A stretch of 64,000 nt of DNA from Glebionis coronaria (GCA_025667525.1 JANFOE010000055.1:124001-188000), one strand, 5' to 3'; shown: positions 10,554 to 24,010, counted from the first letter of the stretch. Made by a program: numbers and translations. The notes: generated from the sequence alone by a model not told the origin.

Positions 10554-13449
10554 TGTAACACCCCCACAATTGCTATGCGCAGCGGAACTACAACAATGGG
10601 TGCTACACAATGTTCATTGCACACAAGATATATCAAACGACGCTAAAAAGACGTCAACTTAAAACTTGAAATTTAAAATTGTTAGATGATACATGTCCAC
10701 GGTTTTTCCCAACCCCAATTTGGTACAACAGAGTTAAGCGTTTTCGGTCCCCATGAATCTCAACCCAAAAATTTCCGTTTCACAACAACATTACATTAAA
10801 CTTTAAAAATTGTTTAAGTAGAAAAAGGAGGAAAAACAAGCGGACTCCAAGCCATACACACAACGTCCATCCCATGCATGCTCCATTCTACACCTCAGCG
10901 GTTACCTGAAACACATGCCAAAATTTTGGTCAACGAAAACGTTGAGTGGAATTCATAGGTTTTACAATCAATTTGAACGTATATAAAATAAAAACCATTC
11001 GTGATCATTCAATAGCATTGTGGCCATACAATCTATATTCAGGATACTGACAATTGTGTTTAAGCTCATGACACTAATCCGTTAACTCAATCACCCGCGT
11101 AATAAATACCGGCGTGATTCAGATGAAACCAGTGCCCCTTCTAAAGGCATCAGTTGCAATTATACCTTATTTCTCATACAAAATAATCTACCGCAGAACT
11201 TACTCAACGTACAGCTTCTCGGCTAGCATTGGGTCGTTAGCCCCGTAGTACTACAAATTGCATAAGCGGCTATTTCCCCCTACTCGAGGGCAGGACAATA
11301 GTTAATAGTTCATGAATTTAGGGACTTTGGCAACTTGGTACTCAACACAATTTCTAAGGCAACTTCCGGGTCTAACAATCATTCATGACATACGTTCCTT
11401 TTAAAAACTAGCATGCATTTCCCTCGCGGGTAAAACAATTTGAAATAAATATAAGCGAGGCTATAAATTCACACCTTATATCTTAAGTAGTCGGTAGTTC
11501 GAGGGATGATCACTGACGACGAAACGGATGCCCGGTTAAATCAACACCTATCACAAATAACGCGTAATGAGTAATCTCATTTTAAATACTTACGGTACTG
11601 TATAAAATACATATATATACTAGTCACTTAGGACAAGTATAACTCACGCCAAAAACAAAATAACAAGTATCACTCATTTTATACCATTTGTTCTCATTAT
11701 CTACGCTATCCACTTTTATCCATTCTCGCCGGTACTTGACTAAAGTACGGGCTGTTTTACCATGTTTAACCTTACTTATAAAATTTGACAAAATTCTCAA
11801 AAATCCTATAAGACCTGTAGATGACATGTTTTTAAGCCCAATAAAAGTTTTTACTTTTACGACCCGTTACGCAACGCTTTTCAAAAACTACATTTTACGG
11901 CTGAAATTGTACTTCGACCAATTTTGACCTCTTTGACCTATATGAAATGTACCTTTGACTTCTTTGACTCCTAAGTCAACTTATAGACTCATTTATACAG
12001 GTTTGGGACCAAATTTTGACCCTTGACCATTTACCAATTCATACTTGTGACCCTCGGGGTTTGACTAAAACTTTGCACAAATTCGGATTATGAAAGTCCT
12101 CGTCTCCCGGTACCCGATCTTTAAAATGTCATAACTTTTAGCTCGTTTTGAGTCACGGGCTCTACCTTATACCAAATTAAAGCTAAGAAGACCCTCTATC
12201 ACTACATTTAGTTTTCAAGTCCTGGAAAAAAAATAATTTTTATGAAATGGACCAAATGTTTCTGCCTAAAAATGACCATACCAAAAACGCACTTAGACTC
12301 GATTCCAAGACTTCTAACTACCACTAAACATCATCCTAAGCCTTCCCAAACATATCCTAACATCAAATTTCAGTCCTACCCCTATTGATCAACCAATCTC
12401 AAAATCAAAACTTCAAAGAAATGAACATGCAACTAGTGAAACCTATGCAAAACATCCTAAAACAATAAACCAATCATAAGAACAACACTCAAAATCAACA
12501 ACCACCAAGGCTCCCCAAACACCCCCATTGCCGTGGGGTTTGGGTGACCCAATCACCACAACCAAATTAATTTTGGTGGGTTTTCTTGGTGTTCTTGCAT
12601 CCATAACACTTAAAATCAACATGCATTAGCACATTTAGCCACAAAAACGAATTTGGATCATATGGAAAAATCTTGAAAAATTTTTGTTAGTGCATGTTGG
12701 ATTTGAGCACATGAACATGTGGGGAATGACCAAACTAGATGTGGTCTAACCTTAGATTTTAGGAAAATCAAGTGGAAAAAGATTTTTGGTGAATTTTTGG
12801 TGGTCTAGGGGTGTCCGTCGGTTTGAGAGAGAAGAGAGGGAGAGAGTGTTTGATTTTTGGTGAATATTTTGTATGTGTTTGTGTTTATGTCCATTTTGGC
12901 CTTTTTGGTGGGTTGGGAGGGGCCTTGTTGCAATTTTTAACTTCTTTTGTCCTTAAATGAAAAACGTCCTCAAAACTTTGCGGGTTCGACTCATTTGTCA
13001 ATTTTGAAAATTTTACGGGAGTCGGAAATCTTCCCGAACGCTCCAAAATATTTTTGGGATACTTTAAATGTACTCGGAAGGCTATAAAACTCACCCGACT
13101 CAACTTAACACGAACCGTAAATAAAATTCTCGAAAAATTACATTATCGATAAATCGTCAAAAATTATATAAGATTGGGCATCCATCGGTATCGTAGTCGT
13201 TATCGGTTCTTCTTAAATCGTCAATCGTTAAATTACGACCGTAAACGTCGGTTTCAACTTAAACCGTCAAATATATAGCAAACGAAATTTCTTAAAAATT
13301 TCAAAAATATACGTAAAATAGGATTAATAAATGACGTTGGGCTCGGGATATCACATCCACAAGTGAGCCACAACTCAAGAGAGATGCTCACACTGAACAG
13401 CTCTTGAGACAATAACTTAGCATCATACGGCACTTTCACGGGTGTTACA
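10554..13449 (-). repeat. LARD LTR, left copy (3' LTR in element orientation)
   Basis: 2,896 bp, TGTAACACCC to GTGTTACA. Almost identical to 18,933-21,822; the identical small ORFs in both copies are not genes. It carries a GA-rich tract near 12,824-12,848 and a short AT-rich stretch near 11,600-11,622. Length is large for a chromovirus-like LTR. Confidence 0.93.
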
Positions 13450-13462
13450 TCCTTCCCCCCTT
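13450..13462 (-). other. LARD polypurine tract
   Basis: Read on the minus strand, AAGGGGGGAAGGA lies immediately before the LTR start TGTAACACC. It would prime plus-strand DNA synthesis and fixes the element orientation as minus. Confidence 0.85.
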
Positions 13463-13599
13463 ACTGGAGCGACGTCCCGGCGCTCTCCGGTTCTTATACT
13501 CGCATTTTGTACTACTAGGAAGATAAAGGTACTTCTTCCTAAAGAGGTCTTCATGTTCTGTTCTGGACTTCGGTTCACGTCTGGTGTTCCATCACACCT

Positions 13600-14010
13600 T
13601 CACCATGAGTATTATACCCTGCTTCAATCTCTTAACATCTCGAACCTTGATCTCCACTTCAATTTCTCAAACCCTTCCTTCGGTTATTGACACGTCTCTT
13701 CTCACAGCTTCTCGCGGTCAACAAGTGATTCTCAATCTACACCATCTCCTCCGGAGTCTCTCAAATCATTTCAGGTCCATTCAACTGACTTTTTCCTACT
13801 TCATTTCATCCAACTCGCGGTCTATATTTTCATCAACATAATTCTTCAAATGTCGCAGCTTCCAAGCTAACATAGTAAATGTCGTCGTACAAAGGTACTA
13901 CCATCGGCAATGGTCGATCTCAACAACTACCAAAATCAATCACACACGCTCGGAGCACGTCTTCCAACGTTCGAATCATCCTTTCACTTGGTTCGTTGTC
14001 TCATACAAAC
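13600..14010 (-). pseudogene. Ty3/gypsy integrase fossil inside the LARD
   Basis: Reading leftward from about 14,000, the minus strand gives RTLEDVLRACVIDFG, then PLPMV.PLYDD, EAATFEEL, GPEM..ET and a basic stretch. This is the order of the gypsy/chromovirus integrase core-to-C-terminal region (SERTIQTLEDMLRACVIDFG-type). Frequent stops show it is long dead. It shows that this non-coding element descends from an autonomous Ty3/gypsy element rather than being of unknown origin. Confidence 0.7.
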
Positions 14011-17000
14011 AATTATTCATAAATGAAAATCGCACGGGTCACACATAACCCCATCGAAAAACGTTCAAAATATAAACGACGAAGTAATTAACACTAGTCA
14101 TACAAAATCACCTTATCGCAATATTACGTACATACAACCCTAGCTCGTCAAAACGAATTCATCGATACGCTAATCATTCGACGTATACATAACTATCTCG
14201 AAAACGTCACAATCCAACCAAATACAAAATCCATTATGAAACACATACCACCAAATTACAACATGTTTGCAACATAGCCAAACCATGCCAAACCAATCAG
14301 TTCAATCAGTTAACCCACGCTTGCTAATCAGCCAAGCCAAGATAAAACAAGAATATTGACATAATTCTCGGATGAGTCCAGTCAAAAGAAAATTGCAAGT
14401 TAAAGAAGGTTCAAGAGCTTGCTAGCTATGAATGCATATCCAAAAAGAAATAAAATACTTACATGTCATCGTGGGGTGCTCACACACGGATCCATACCCA
14501 AAAGATACTACAAGAACACCATCTTACTTCCGACCCAAACGTGGTCAAAATCTTAATAAATATCATCGTTCACAGTAAAAAAAAAATACATTACATGGCA
14601 CGTGTTCTCCATGATCGGACTTCATTGGACAATGTCGTCTCATGTTCTCACAACTTACGATCACTCGACCAGATTACTTACCACACAAATGCATAAAAGG
14701 CAAGGGTTTACCACAAAAACATCAACTAGGGATATCTATCGTTTAACCATCGATAATCAAGGATGGTTGAGTCAAGCAAAGAGGATTCCTCACTTAAATA
14801 AACGAAAACGACAATGGAATTGTCTTCCAATTACTGATGCACAGTTTGTAAACTTCAACAATTTATCGTGTGTCATAAAACATATCAAAAGAACAAGAAA
14901 GGAAATATATAAGGTACGATACATTTGATGTAGGAGAAGTCTTCGTTATTTCCCTTAGAGTTATTCGAACTCTGATTTCCTCTACTTCGGCATTTTTCCA
15001 TCTTTATTAGAAACTCTTCTCCCGGTGACGATACGAGCCCCTTTGGTATTACATCAACGCCCTAGCGATTCCGATGAAATTCGCACGTTACACACAACTC
15101 ATAAAAACATTTTCCAAAATTACTCGGTCGCAGTGACTTACTAAGTCAACGCCAAACAGAAGAAAAGATTTCAACGAACACAAGAAAATTCAAGAATTTT
15201 CTTTAAAATCAAAGAAAATACGATTACTTGCATAAGGATCCACCATTTTTAAAAACGTCCTCTTCCAAACATTTATCAAAAACACTACCGGTTTTTAAAG
15301 ACGACCAATTTATTTGAAACTACATCGCCCTTCCAAAACTATGCATAACTAGCTAGATCATGCATACTTGAGGATCAAGCAACAACAACCAACAAAACAG
15401 GACTCTTCCCGAATTATGCCTAGTTAGCTAAGCTGTGCATAATTGAGGATCGAGTGACAACACAAACATTATTATTACATACCAATATGACTACGAAAGT
15501 TTTTGACCTAATCTTCAAAATAATTAAACCATTTGAAATGAAATTTGAAATGGGAAAATGTTGTTACCATCGTTTTAAGAAACACATCAAACATTCTTCG
15601 TCCACTTTGGAAACATACCTTTGCTTTGCCTTTTTATGAGAAAATAAATAAATAAATAAATAAATAAGTCGACACCATTTACATTTGATTCAACGAACCA
15701 TTTCACACACTCATACATATTTTCAAAATAGACTATTCACAAAATAACGGTAAGGTGGTTCATGATTAAAGATCATTGCAAGCACAACAAGTAATAAAAT
15801 TAAGATCAATGAGATCGAACGAGATAAACGAGCAATATATTTGCCAACGGAAATTAACTACATTAGAAATGAAAATACTTCAAATGTATGACAAAAGTCT
15901 CAGGATTATAACAGCGATCTACGAATACATGGAGTGAAGGTTGAATATCAACACAAGCGTCAAAAATAAAAATAAAAATAAAACAACGATCATAATTCCA
16001 TCGTCTCGAGTTGCACACACATTCCACGAAGTGTATACGGGAAGAGAAGAATAATCACTTGGTTAAATAGAAACAATTTCACCAGAAGGATCGAGTTCTT
16101 TCACCTCCACAATTTGGTAAAGCGGCTTCGCCTCCTCGCTTTTGTTCAATATCAATAAATAACCAATTTAATGAATATGGATAGCATCATTCAAGTAAGT
16201 ACAGAATTTTAGGTTCTATTAACCGAAAGAAGAAAGTTACGGCGTCCATGAACATGACAAAATACACCGGGTGACATACCCTCATTTTTAAGTACTAGCG
16301 AAATAGCGACACAAAAATAAATATAATAATATTGGTTTCATATCATGAAAAATGTTAAAATGAACAACCACATGACGACTCATGTTTAGATACAGACTCA
16401 CAAAATCAAAGAAGGGATGTCGGACGATCGAACCATCGTGACTCAAAACATTATATATACATCTTTATTAAATAATATTCAAGTAGGCGTGTGTTGTGTA
16501 ATCCAGTTGCGTATAATAATTAGTGTTACCTTATACATTGTAAAACCGAACATTTACACATTTTTAATTTGTGTTACACCATTAAAGAATTCATACCTTT
16601 CATTTCTCAATCTATACAAAGTTTTCATTTCTGGAAAAATTTCAATCTCTCGGAAATTATTAACATTAGTAGACGCGGTGACTCGGTTATCATAATTGAC
16701 AAATCATTAGGTTTGAAAATCTCCATACTTATGTCAAAACCTCATTACTGTTCATATCTTAGGTACCAAAAACATACGTAGTAAGAATTTCCCAAGTTTT
16801 ACGTTTTTATTATTACGAATTATATTATCACTTATATACACATATCCAACACGACTCAACCTAGTCCCATTAACTCTTAAAAATTCAACCTTTGACTTTT
16901 ATTACACACATGTCCTCCCCAAAACTGTTTTGTTAAATCATATTCGCGTAATTCGACTCAAATGATAAAGAGGTTTCACGTGGTATTATCTCGGATACTT

Positions 17001-18914
17001 ACTGATTTTTGTCGAGACTTAAATCTCAATAATAATAATATAATAAACAATCAAAATGCTTATCTCAATAATTTTAAAATATATAAAATTCAACTTTTAA
17101 TCCTTAGCCCATTGTCAAATGATTTTTAAAATTAACACATCTTGTCGCGGAATAAAACAAAAGATTTTTCAAACGATTTTAAACAAGCCTCATCAAATTA
17201 CACATATTGATTCTCTATAACGACCATTAAACAAACAAATGATTTCCAATGACGTTCCATCAATGTTTAAAATTTTATTTCAAGCTTTATAATTTCATAC
17301 TTAAAGTGTATATTCCGATTTCATCCCGGTTTATTTACTACAACGAGTGACGAGTTCTAGTTTACACCAATGCATACGTGAACATAACCTTATGTTTAAA
17401 ATAAAACCAAATTTTACAAAGTTTTTACCTCCAAAATACATGACCAATTCTTCTACTCTATATTACAAATTATGCCAAAAGTTTGCTACATTGACCCGAA
17501 AATTAATTCATACTAAATCCGAGTTACATATACTCAATAATCATCTCGCAAATTTTATTATAAACTCCTTTCTCGAACTAATTTAAACAAATTCTTAACA
17601 AGTCCATCACAATCTTTTAGTATCAAATTTTAATATATGAAAACAAGGATTTTACGAGTAATAATAATTACTTATTACGATTTACCGACCAAGGTTGAAG
17701 GAAAAATAATTTCACAATGTCCGTTTATTCTCTACACGAATTTTACTTGTTACAAACACATCATACGTCATTTTTATCCGAAAGTTTCATTCACCAAACA
17801 TTAAATATGTAAAACACTTTATGTTTAAATCATTCAATCAACAAAGTTCGATGCTTACTTAACTTGCACAAATGCCGGACCTCGTCATGTAAAATATTAA
17901 CTTCAAAATAATGAATCAACACAACAAAATGAAATAAATGGAACGAGAATACGTATGTCAACTAATTGTTGTTATCGGCCTCGGATGAGTCTCGAAATCG
18001 TACTCCACAAAATTAACACAAAACCAACCAAATTCCAAGTTATCGCGCTTGTTCACAACGCTAGTCTATTTTTAAAACACATCTTTAAAATTCAAATAGA
18101 ATAGTAAACAATGATTAAATGGCAACACGCCTCAACCACGTTTCATAATATACACACATGATTCGCCGCCCCAATGTACGCATCGTCGATTATACTTCGT
18201 CTATGTTATAGTTACGTGAACTAACATATCAAACCCATTATAAATAAAGGAAATAAAGTAATACGTAAATAAATTACGTTTCAAAAGAAAATGTCCAAAA
18301 TGACACATCACGGTGCGATAACGACAATCGAGATCAATCTAGTCAATATACAATATATTACGAAGCGTTATTTACGTATCTAGAGTATCAAACGAGGTTC
18401 ACACTCGGTTATCCGAACAATAAATTAATTATCAAGATTGATAATTGGCGGTAAGGCCGAATTCTCAACAAAACCGCATTTTAATGTACAATAATTACTT
18501 AAGGACCATTGCTTCACGTGCAATGCCTTTAAATACCATAGTATATACATACTTATACATACAACCATTCCTACATACACGTAGGATTACAACGCGGTGT
18601 TGCCATGTAATGCAATGTAGCCCGTTATGCCAATTACATGCAACATATACGATAATCTTTACAGGAATTTGCAAATTACGATGATAAGTACTCAACGTAC
18701 AAAACAATATATCTCAATATATATCTCAAAGTATTTACTTACTAAATACTTAGGGAATTCATATCAATTTCGAGGGATACATCTAAAATATAAAGCAATG
18801 CTAAAGAATTCTTACCGGAGCCATGCAGGATAGTTGTGTGTGCTTGGACCATTTCTTACGACACCAAAAGTTATAGTTTAGGATTTTCAAAAACGACCTA
18901 GTTCTCTATAACTC
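14011..18914. other. LARD interior, no recognisable coding sequence
   Basis: About 4.9 kb of AT-rich DNA with only short ORFs lacking motifs. I find no gag, protease or RT signal I would defend. It contains simple repeats: (AAAT)n at 15,642-15,667 and AAAAAT repeats at about 15,963-15,985. It probably serves as packaging and length-filling RNA in a non-autonomous element. Confidence 0.7.
15642..15667 (+). repeat. (AAAT)n microsatellite
   Basis: About six tandem copies of the tetranucleotide AAAT in the LARD interior. Confidence 0.9.
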
Positions 18915-18929
18915 ATGGCTCTGATACCA
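18915..18929 (-). other. LARD primer binding site (tRNA-iMet)
   Basis: On the minus strand TGGTATCAGAGCCAT begins a few bases inside the right LTR (18,933). It is complementary to the 3' end of initiator tRNA-Met, the usual primer of chromovirus-type elements. It confirms that the right LTR is the 5' LTR. Confidence 0.92.
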
Positions 18930-18932
18930 ATC

Positions 18933-21822
18933 TGTAACACCCCCACAATTGCTATGCGCAGCGGAACTACAACAATGGGTGCTACACAATGTTCATTGCA
19001 CACAAGATATATCAAACGACGCTAAAAAGACGTCAACTTAAAACTTGAAATTTAAAATTGTTAGATGATACATGTCCACGGTTTTTCCCAACCCCAATTT
19101 GGTACAACAGAGTTAAGCGTTTTCGGTCCCCATGAATCTCAACCCAAAAATTTCCGTTTCACAACAACATTACATTAAACTTTAAAAATTGTTTAAGTAG
19201 AAAAAGGAGGAAAAACAAGCGGACTCCAAGCCATACACACAACGTCCCTCCCATGCATGCTCCATTCTACACCTCAGCGGTTACCTGAAACACATGCCAA
19301 AATTTTGGTCAACGAAAACGTTGAGTGGAATTCATTGGTTTTACAATCAATTTGAACGTATATAAAATAAAAACCATTCGTGATCATTCAATAGCATTGT
19401 GGCCATACAATCTATATTCAGGATACTGACAATTATGTTTAAGCTCATGACACTAATCCGTTAACTCAATCACCCGCGTAATAAATACCGGCGTGATTCA
19501 GATGAAACCAGTGCCCCTTCTAAAGGCATCAGTTGCAATTATACCTTATTTCTCATACAAAATAATCTACCGCAGAACTTACTCAACGTACAGCTTCTCG
19601 GCTAGCATTGGGTCGTTAGCCCCGTAGTACTACAAATTGCATAAGCGGCTATTTCCCCCTACTCGAGGGCAGGACAATAGTTAATAGTTCATGAATTTAG
19701 GGACTTTGGCAACTTGGTACTCAACACAATTTCTAAGGCAACTTCCGGGTCTAACAATCATTCATGATATACGTTCCTTTTAAAAACTAGCATGCATTTC
19801 CCTCGCGGGTAAAACAATTTGAAATAAATAAGGCTATAATTTCACACCTTATATCTTAAGTAGTCGGTAGTTCGAGGGATGATCACTGACGACGAAACGG
19901 ATGCCCGGTTAAATCAACACCTATCACAAATAACGCGTAATGAGTAATCTCATTTTAAATACTTACGGTACTGTATAAAATACATATATATACTAGTCAC
20001 TTAGGACAAGTATAACTCACGCCAAAAACAAAATAACAAGTATCACTCATTTTATACCATTTGTTCTCATTATCTACGCTATCTACTTTTATCCATTCTC
20101 GCCGGTACTTGACTAAAGTACGGGCTGTTTTACCATGTTTAACCTTACTTATAAAATTTGACAAAATTCTCAAAAATCCTATAAGACCTGTAGATGACAT
20201 GTTTTTAAGCCCAATAAAAGTTTTTACTTTTACGACCCGTTACGCAACGCTTTTCAAAAACTACATTTTACAGCTGAAATTGTACTTCGACCAATTTTGA
20301 CCTCTTTGACCTATATGAAATGTACCTTTGACTTCTTTGACTCCTAAGTCAACTTATAGACTCATTTATACAGGTTTGGGACCAAATTTTGACCCTTGAC
20401 CATTTACCAATTCATACTTGTGACCCTCGGGGTTTGACTAAAACTTTGCACAAATTCGGATTATGAAAGTCCTCGTCTCCCGGTACCCGATCTTTAAAAT
20501 GTCATAACTTTTAGCTCGTTTTGAGTCACGGGCTCTACCTTATACCAAATTAAAGCTAAGAAGACCCTCTATCACTACATTTAGTTTTCAAGTCCTGGAA
20601 AAAAAATAATTTTTATGAAATGGACCAAATGTTTCTGCCTAAAAATGACCATACCAAAAACGCACTTAGACTCGATTCCAAGACTTCTAACTACCACTAA
20701 ACATCATCCTAAGCCTTCCCAAACATATCCTAACATCAAATTTCAGTCCTACCCCTATTGATCAACCAATCTCAAAATCAAAACTTCAAAGAAATGAACA
20801 TGCAACTAGTGAAACCTATGCAAAACATCCTAAAACAATAAACCAATCATAAGAACAACACTCAAAATCAACAACCACCAAGGCTCCCCAAACACCCCCA
20901 TTGCCGTGGGGTTTGGGTGACCCAATCACCACAACCAAATTAATTTTGGTGGGTTTTCTTGGTGTTCTTGCATCCATAACACTTAAAATCAACATGCATT
21001 AGCACATTTAGCCACAAAAACGAATTTGGATCATATGGAAAAATCTTGAAAAATTTTTGTTAGTGCATGTTGGATTTGAGCACATGAACATGTGGGGAAT
21101 GACCAAACTAGATGTGGTCTAACCTTAGATTTTAGGAAAATCAAGTGGAAAAAGATTTTTGGTGAATTTTTGGTGGTCTAGGGGTGTCCGTCGGTTTGAG
21201 AGAGAAGAGAGGGAGAGAGTGTTTGATTTTTGGTGAATATTTTGTATGTGTTTGTGTTTATGTCCATTTTGGCCTTTTTGGTGGGTTGGGAGGGGCCTTG
21301 TTGCAATTTTTAACTTCTTTTGTCCTTAAATGAAAAACGTCCTCAAAACTTTGCGGGTTCGACTCATTTGTCAATTTTGAAAATTTTACGGGAGTCGGAA
21401 ATCTTCCCGAACGCTCCAAAATATTTTTGGGATACTTTAAATGTACTCGGAAGGCTATAAAACTCACCCGACTCAACTTAACACGAACCGTAAATAAAAT
21501 TCTCGAAAAATTACATTATCGATAAATCGTCAAAAATTATATAAGATTGGGCATCCATCGGTATCGTAGTCGTTATCGGTTCTTCTTAAATCGTCAATCG
21601 TTAAATTACGACCGTAAACGTCGGTTTCAACTTAAACCGTCAAATATATAGCAAACGAAATTTCTTAAAAATTTCAAAAATATACGTAAAATAGGATTAA
21701 TAAATGACGTTGGGCTCGGGATATCACATCCACAAGTGAGCCACAACTCAAGAGAGATGCTCACACTGAACAGCTCTTGAGACAATAACTTAGCATCATA
21801 CGGCACTTTCACGGGTGTTACA
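18933..21822 (-). repeat. LARD LTR, right copy (5' LTR in element orientation)
   Basis: 2,890 bp, near-identical partner of 10,554-13,449. Differences seen by eye include AAATATAAGCGAGG versus AAATAAGG (a 6-bp loss here) and single changes near 19,247, 19,337, 19,434, 19,768, 20,084 and 20,272. Confidence 0.93.
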
Positions 21823-22028
21823 GTTATAAAGAAGGCTCCAAATACTCTATAGGTAACTCAAGAAGATGTATTGCAGAAGATGATTAAGATCAAGTTTGAG
21901 TGTTGACTTTTTGAGGTTTATTCATACTCAAATTCAAGGATAGAGCATGTTTGTAAGAATCCTCCCTGTATGTTTTATTTTATTCAGAAACTTGATTACT
22001 AGAGTAGATATCAAGTTTAGGGGAGGAT
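21823..22028 (+). other. copia-1 tail and polypurine tract
   Basis: Remaining copia-1 3' region after the LARD. The tract AAGTTTAGGGGAGGAT at 22,013-22,028 abuts the right LTR and fits a plus-strand polypurine tract. No coding motif. Confidence 0.8.
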
Positions 22029-22603
22029 TGTTGGGAATTAAATTAGCTAAGTCACTCAGACGCTGACAAGAAGAATTGAGGCGCTGACAAGTTGAACGTT
22101 GCAAAGAAATATTAAGGCGCTGACAAAGGAAATCCCAGCCATAAACAACTAAGTCAACATGTTTTATTTAAACTAAGACAAGGACTAAATCTGCCAATGA
22201 TGAATTCTTCAAGCTGGTGGACAACATATGAAGATAAGAATTAAGAATATATTCTTAATGTTTAAAAATATTTAGTCAGTAAGTTATATTTATCTTGTGT
22301 CTCTTCCTAAAATAGTTTATCTTAGCTTTTTGTACAAGGCTTCTTAACCTATAAAAGAAATCCTTAGGGTTAGACATTTGACACATCTCTTCCACATATT
22401 TCACAACACTTCCATTGTAATCATTCATTGATTTTATTAATCAAAGTAAAAGTTTGGTATTCATATATTGTTTGTTTGTTCTTTGTTCTAAGTATTAGTT
22501 TCCGCATAATACTTAGATTGTTGAATACATAAAGTTTCTCTACGTATTACTCTTGATTTATCTCGATAATACAAAGCTAATAGATCTAAGTTTCGGATCA
22601 ACA
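22029..22603 (+). repeat. copia-1 3' LTR
   Basis: 575 bp, TGTTGGGAAT to GATCAACA, with the TATA box CTATAAAAG at 22,349-22,357. It differs from the 5' LTR by several substitutions and indels, mostly in the first 150 bp where short repeats occur. Confidence 0.92.
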
Positions 22604-23868
22604 CACCAGTTTCCTTACCTCGTCTAGTATCACCTGGCTGCGTTTGGTTCTTGACCGCACTTCTTTTACTTAACAGGGGGATATCCTAGACGGATTTGAA
22701 GCTTATGTTCTGCGACCGAGCATGGTACGCCCATCATATTCTTTGGTTCCCATGCGAATACATCAAGGTTTTCCTTAAGGAGGGAGCACATGGCCTTCCT
22801 TCCTTTCAAGGAGAGGGTTCCCCTGATCGTAACCTCGTGTTCCGGATATTTGGGATGGATAGCCACTTTCCAATTAGAGGGTGGTGATCCTTCATTTATG
22901 GGAACTGGTTGGATTGGTGTTGCGACATCATGACAGTCCGATGCTGGCACGACTGAGTTGTAGATGGTGACAATTCCCCCTTCGACCGGGAACTTGATAA
23001 TGTCGTGTGTTGTGGACAGGACTGCTCGTATGGCCAAGATTCCTGGTCTTCCAATAATACCATTGTACAGAGAATGTGAACGTATCACCTTAAATTTCAT
23101 CCATGCCGTGGTTGAATGATCCTTATCCCCGATGGTACCAAGTAACTGCCCTATCGGCCAAATAAGATCCCCGCTGAAGCCAATGAGCGGCGACGTGGCG
23201 GCATTAACTGTATTTTGATTTCTGATCGTAACTGTACGAAGCAGTGTTCATAAAGCACTTCCGTCGATGATCCTCCATCCACGTACATAGGACTAACATT
23301 GTGAGTTCCAATGTTCACCTCAATCCTGAGAGGTGCGTCCGCCACGTTGCTTGCCGTGATAGGAGGGAATGAGATTTCCTTACTGCCTGAAAATTTTTGA
23401 CTAATTTTCTGCTTCGTCCTGCGCTGACATGAATAAACCATATATATATGGTCGTAGGCTTGTCCTTTTGGAAATCATTTTTGTCGTTCTTTTTGTTATC
23501 CTTCTCGTCCTTCCAGTCCTTAGCTAGATGTTTGAGTTTGCCTGATTTGATCAGTGACTCGATATGCTTCTTAAGCTGAATGCACTCATCTGTACCATGG
23601 CCTTTGTCATTGTGGAATTCGCAGAAGCGATTTCCTTAACGACGATCAACTAGGGTGGTCATTGGGGGTGGTCTTAGGAAATTTTCTCCTTTCGTCAATA
23701 GGATGTCTCGGTAAGTCATTTTTAGAGGGGTGAACTTGTCGTCCGACCGCCCTCCTTTTGTCTGGCTCTTGAAATCTGAGTTTCTCCCATTAGCGTGATT
23801 TCCTTGACCACCTGATTACCTCCTGGGTTGATCATTCGATCGATAATTCTGGTTCCCCTTTGTAAGAT
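22604..23868 (-). pseudogene. Tat-1 gag C-terminus, protease and RT N-terminus
   Basis: Minus strand, resuming Tat-1 beyond copia-1. From right to left: gag zinc-knuckle-like CEFHNDKGHG, the aspartic protease core MYVDGGSSTEVLYEHCF (within 23,441-23,151, active-site DGG as in Tat-2), then 23,100-22,666 with YNGIIGRPGILAIRAV and LLKENLDVFAWEPK leading into RT. Frameshifts separate the pieces. Homology to Tat-2 stops near 23,868, so most of gag and the 5' LTR of Tat-1 are missing, replaced by a copia fragment. Confidence 0.82.
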
Positions 23869-24010
23869 GAAGGCTACTTTATGGGCTATTCAGTGCAGAG
23901 CAGAGGATATAGGGTTTACATTAAGAAAGAAAAACGTATACTTGAAAAGGTACATGTTAGGTTTTTAGAAAGTAAACATAGTGATCCTGAGAGTGGAACG
24001 AAAGTACATC
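23869..24010 (+). pseudogene. Ty1/copia integrase C-terminal fragment
   Basis: About 45 codons in one open plus-strand frame: EGYFMGYSVQSRGYRVY, then KEKRILEKVHVRFLESKH. This is the conserved segment (GxFxGYS...RVYN..T..VxExxHVxF) after the integrase core of copia elements. Nothing else of that element is present. Its 3' end overlaps the first degenerate units of the tandem array. Confidence 0.72.

Larger units (their letters stand above)
10554..21822 (-). mobile_element. Young LARD-type Ty3/gypsy derivative
   Basis: Two 2.9-kb direct LTRs (10,554-13,449 and 18,933-21,822), TGTAACACCC...GGGTGTTACA, with a perfect 5-bp duplication GTTAT (10,549-10,553 and 21,823-21,827). PBS and polypurine tract place it on the minus strand. 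The 5.5-kb interior has no usable ORF, only an integrase fossil near 13,650-14,000. By eye the LTRs differ by about seven substitutions and one 6-bp indel, so insertion is recent; the element probably moved using proteins supplied in trans. Confidence 0.92.
4773..22603 (+). mobile_element. copia-1, non-autonomous gag-only Ty1/copia element with nested insertions
   Basis: Two related direct LTRs (4,773-5,355 and 22,029-22,603) start TGTTGGGAAT and end GATCAACA. A perfect 5-bp duplication CACCA flanks them (4,768-4,772 and 22,604-22,608). The PBS is TGGTATCAGAGC (tRNA-iMet type) and a polypurine tract precedes the right LTR. Inside are only a broken gag and a short protease relic; no integrase, RT or RNase H is visible. 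A LINE (6,048-8,308) and a LARD (10,554-21,822) were inserted later. Without them the element is about 4.3 kb. Confidence 0.93.

Noticed and set aside
11624..13439. Small ORFs of 61-79 codons in the LARD LTRs, repeated at 19,997-21,812
   Set aside because: Present in both LTRs because the LTRs are near-identical; no motif, no family resemblance.
14900..15070. Possible protease relic on the minus strand of the LARD interior
   Set aside because: A faint resemblance to a gypsy protease-RT boundary, but no catalytic motif and too close to the integrase fossil to fit element order.
18915..18929. Possible tRNA gene fragment
   Set aside because: Only the tRNA-iMet 3'-complement is present next to an LTR, so it is a primer binding site. 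The same applies to 5,358-5,369 and 48,712-48,729.
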